This document shows positions 6,007 to 6,648 of a stretch of DNA of 6,648 bases, piece after piece. Positions within the stretch are counted from its first letter, which is position 1, and every line of letters starts with the position of its first letter. The notes under the pieces were generated by a model. That model did no database searches. It saw only the letters and a list, made by a program, of their open reading frames with translations, and was not told the DNA's origin. Position numbers and translations under genes: made by a program. Source of the stretch: an uncultured Lachnospiraceae bacterium (GTDB taxonomy: Bacteria > Bacillota > Clostridia > Lachnospirales > Lachnospiraceae); NCBI GenBank assembly GCA_947175305.1, contig CAMWMO010000090.1, forward strand, positions 1-6,648, written 5' to 3'.

Positions 6007-6648
6007 CTATTTTCCCCAGACGTGTGTAAGCTCTGCGTAGCACTTTCCATCCTCCTTGGTCAGATTCAGGTCATATGCTCCGACCTGTTCCAATTTATCA
6101 TTTACGACCCAGATCCGGCACGACCCCTGCATGACTCTGCCCGCATCCTCCGGCCGCTCCGGCGCCACATACCATTCAATCAGATCCGCACGCTTCGCCG
6201 GTGTCGAGATATGATCGTTTTTTATGAAGACACACTGTTGCGCATAACGATAGTTATCCGGCACCTCCACCCGAAAGGTGCATTTATATGGATAATAATA
6301 ACACTGCCCAAATTCATCAAAAGGCTCTATTCCCTCACCTTCCTCGATAATCTGATAAGGTTCCTGCTTCAGCAGGATCCGTTCTCCCTCCTCAAGCTTC
6401 TGCCAGCCGTTCTCCTCCGTGGCCGCATAGACCACGATCTCTTCTCCGAACAGGCTCTGCGTACCGCCAAACCACAGCAGACATACCAGCATACATGCTG
6501 CCAGAACCGCCGCAGGCACCCGCACGGACAGTCTCCTTCTGCTGTGTTTATTCTCTTTTATCCCTTCCAGAATGCGTTCCTGCACCGCTCTGTCAGGCAC
6601 GATCCGCGCCGCTGCTTTTTCCAACCGCTCTTCTATTCTGTCTTCCAT
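6007..6648 (-). CDS. Single-pass membrane protein of unknown function, anti-sigma-like architecture
   Basis: I do not recognise the family. The reading frame gives 213 residues ending in a TAG stop. The first 42 residues are charged and probably helical (rich in E, R and K) and end in a basic patch (KHSRRR, 34-39). One hydrophobic segment follows at about 44-61. The remaining 150 residues should lie outside the cell if the positive-inside rule holds. That outer part has five cysteines (116, 123, 139, 177, 203) and many aromatic residues. A short inner head, one membrane span and an outer domain is the shape of many anti-sigma or sensor proteins, and in Clostridia such proteins often follow an ECF sigma factor gene; no such gene is in view. 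The putative ATG is the last codon of the window, so its ribosome binding site cannot be seen and the gene might start further upstream. It lies 85 bases before the ATPase gene on the same strand, suggesting a role linked to the transporter, perhaps control or substrate sensing. The coding call is secure; the role is inference. Confidence 0.8.
   Translation of the reverse strand: MEDRIEERLEKAAARIVPDRAVQERILEGIKENKHSRRRLSVRVPAAVLAACMLVCLLWFGGTQSLFGEEIVVYAATEENGWQKLEEGERILLKQEPYQIIEEGEGIEPFDEFGQCYYYPYKCTFRVEVPDNYRYAQQCVFIKNDHISTPAKRADLIEWYVAPERPEDAGRVMQGSCRIWVVNDKLEQVGAYDLNLTKEDGKCYAELTHVWGK

Overview
The window looks like one stretch of a co-directional operon from a Gram-positive anaerobe of the class Clostridia, most likely a Lachnospiraceae-type gut bacterium. 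This is judged from the moderate G+C content, the purine-rich Shine-Dalgarno sites, and the combination of a small single-pass membrane protein with an ABC ATPase and several FtsX-type permeases. The taxonomic call is an inference from style, not from a marker gene. All supported genes are on the minus strand, so transcription runs from position 6648 down to 1.

In transcription order the layout is: (1) a 213-residue single-pass membrane protein (6007-6648) with a short basic cytoplasmic head and a Cys-containing outer domain, with the general shape of an anti-sigma-like or sensor protein but no recognised family; (2) an 85-base gap; (3) a MacB/LolD-type ABC ATPase of 224 residues (5247-5921); (4) a 409-residue FtsX-type permease, called A here (4011-5240); (5) a 631-residue FtsX-type permease, B (2105-4000); (6) a second short permease, A' (842-2086); (7) the first 267 codons of a second long permease, B' (1-801), which runs off the left edge. 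Gaps within the transporter part are only 6, 10, 18 and 40 bases, and no terminator is visible. There is no stretch over 300 bases without a gene.

The main observation is that the permeases form an A-B-A'-B' array. A and A' are clear paralogues, and so are B and B', so the array looks like an old duplication of a two-gene permease block behind a single ATPase. By analogy with other 4-TM FtsX/MacB-fold transporters, the ATPase would dimerise on the inner face of the membrane and drive one or two permease pairs (A with B, A' with B') whose large outer domains handle an extracytoplasmic substrate. That substrate cannot be read from the sequence. B and B' share two cysteines at identical spacing in the outer domain, which suggests a conserved disulfide. 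No mobile element, CRISPR array, RNA gene or riboswitch was seen.
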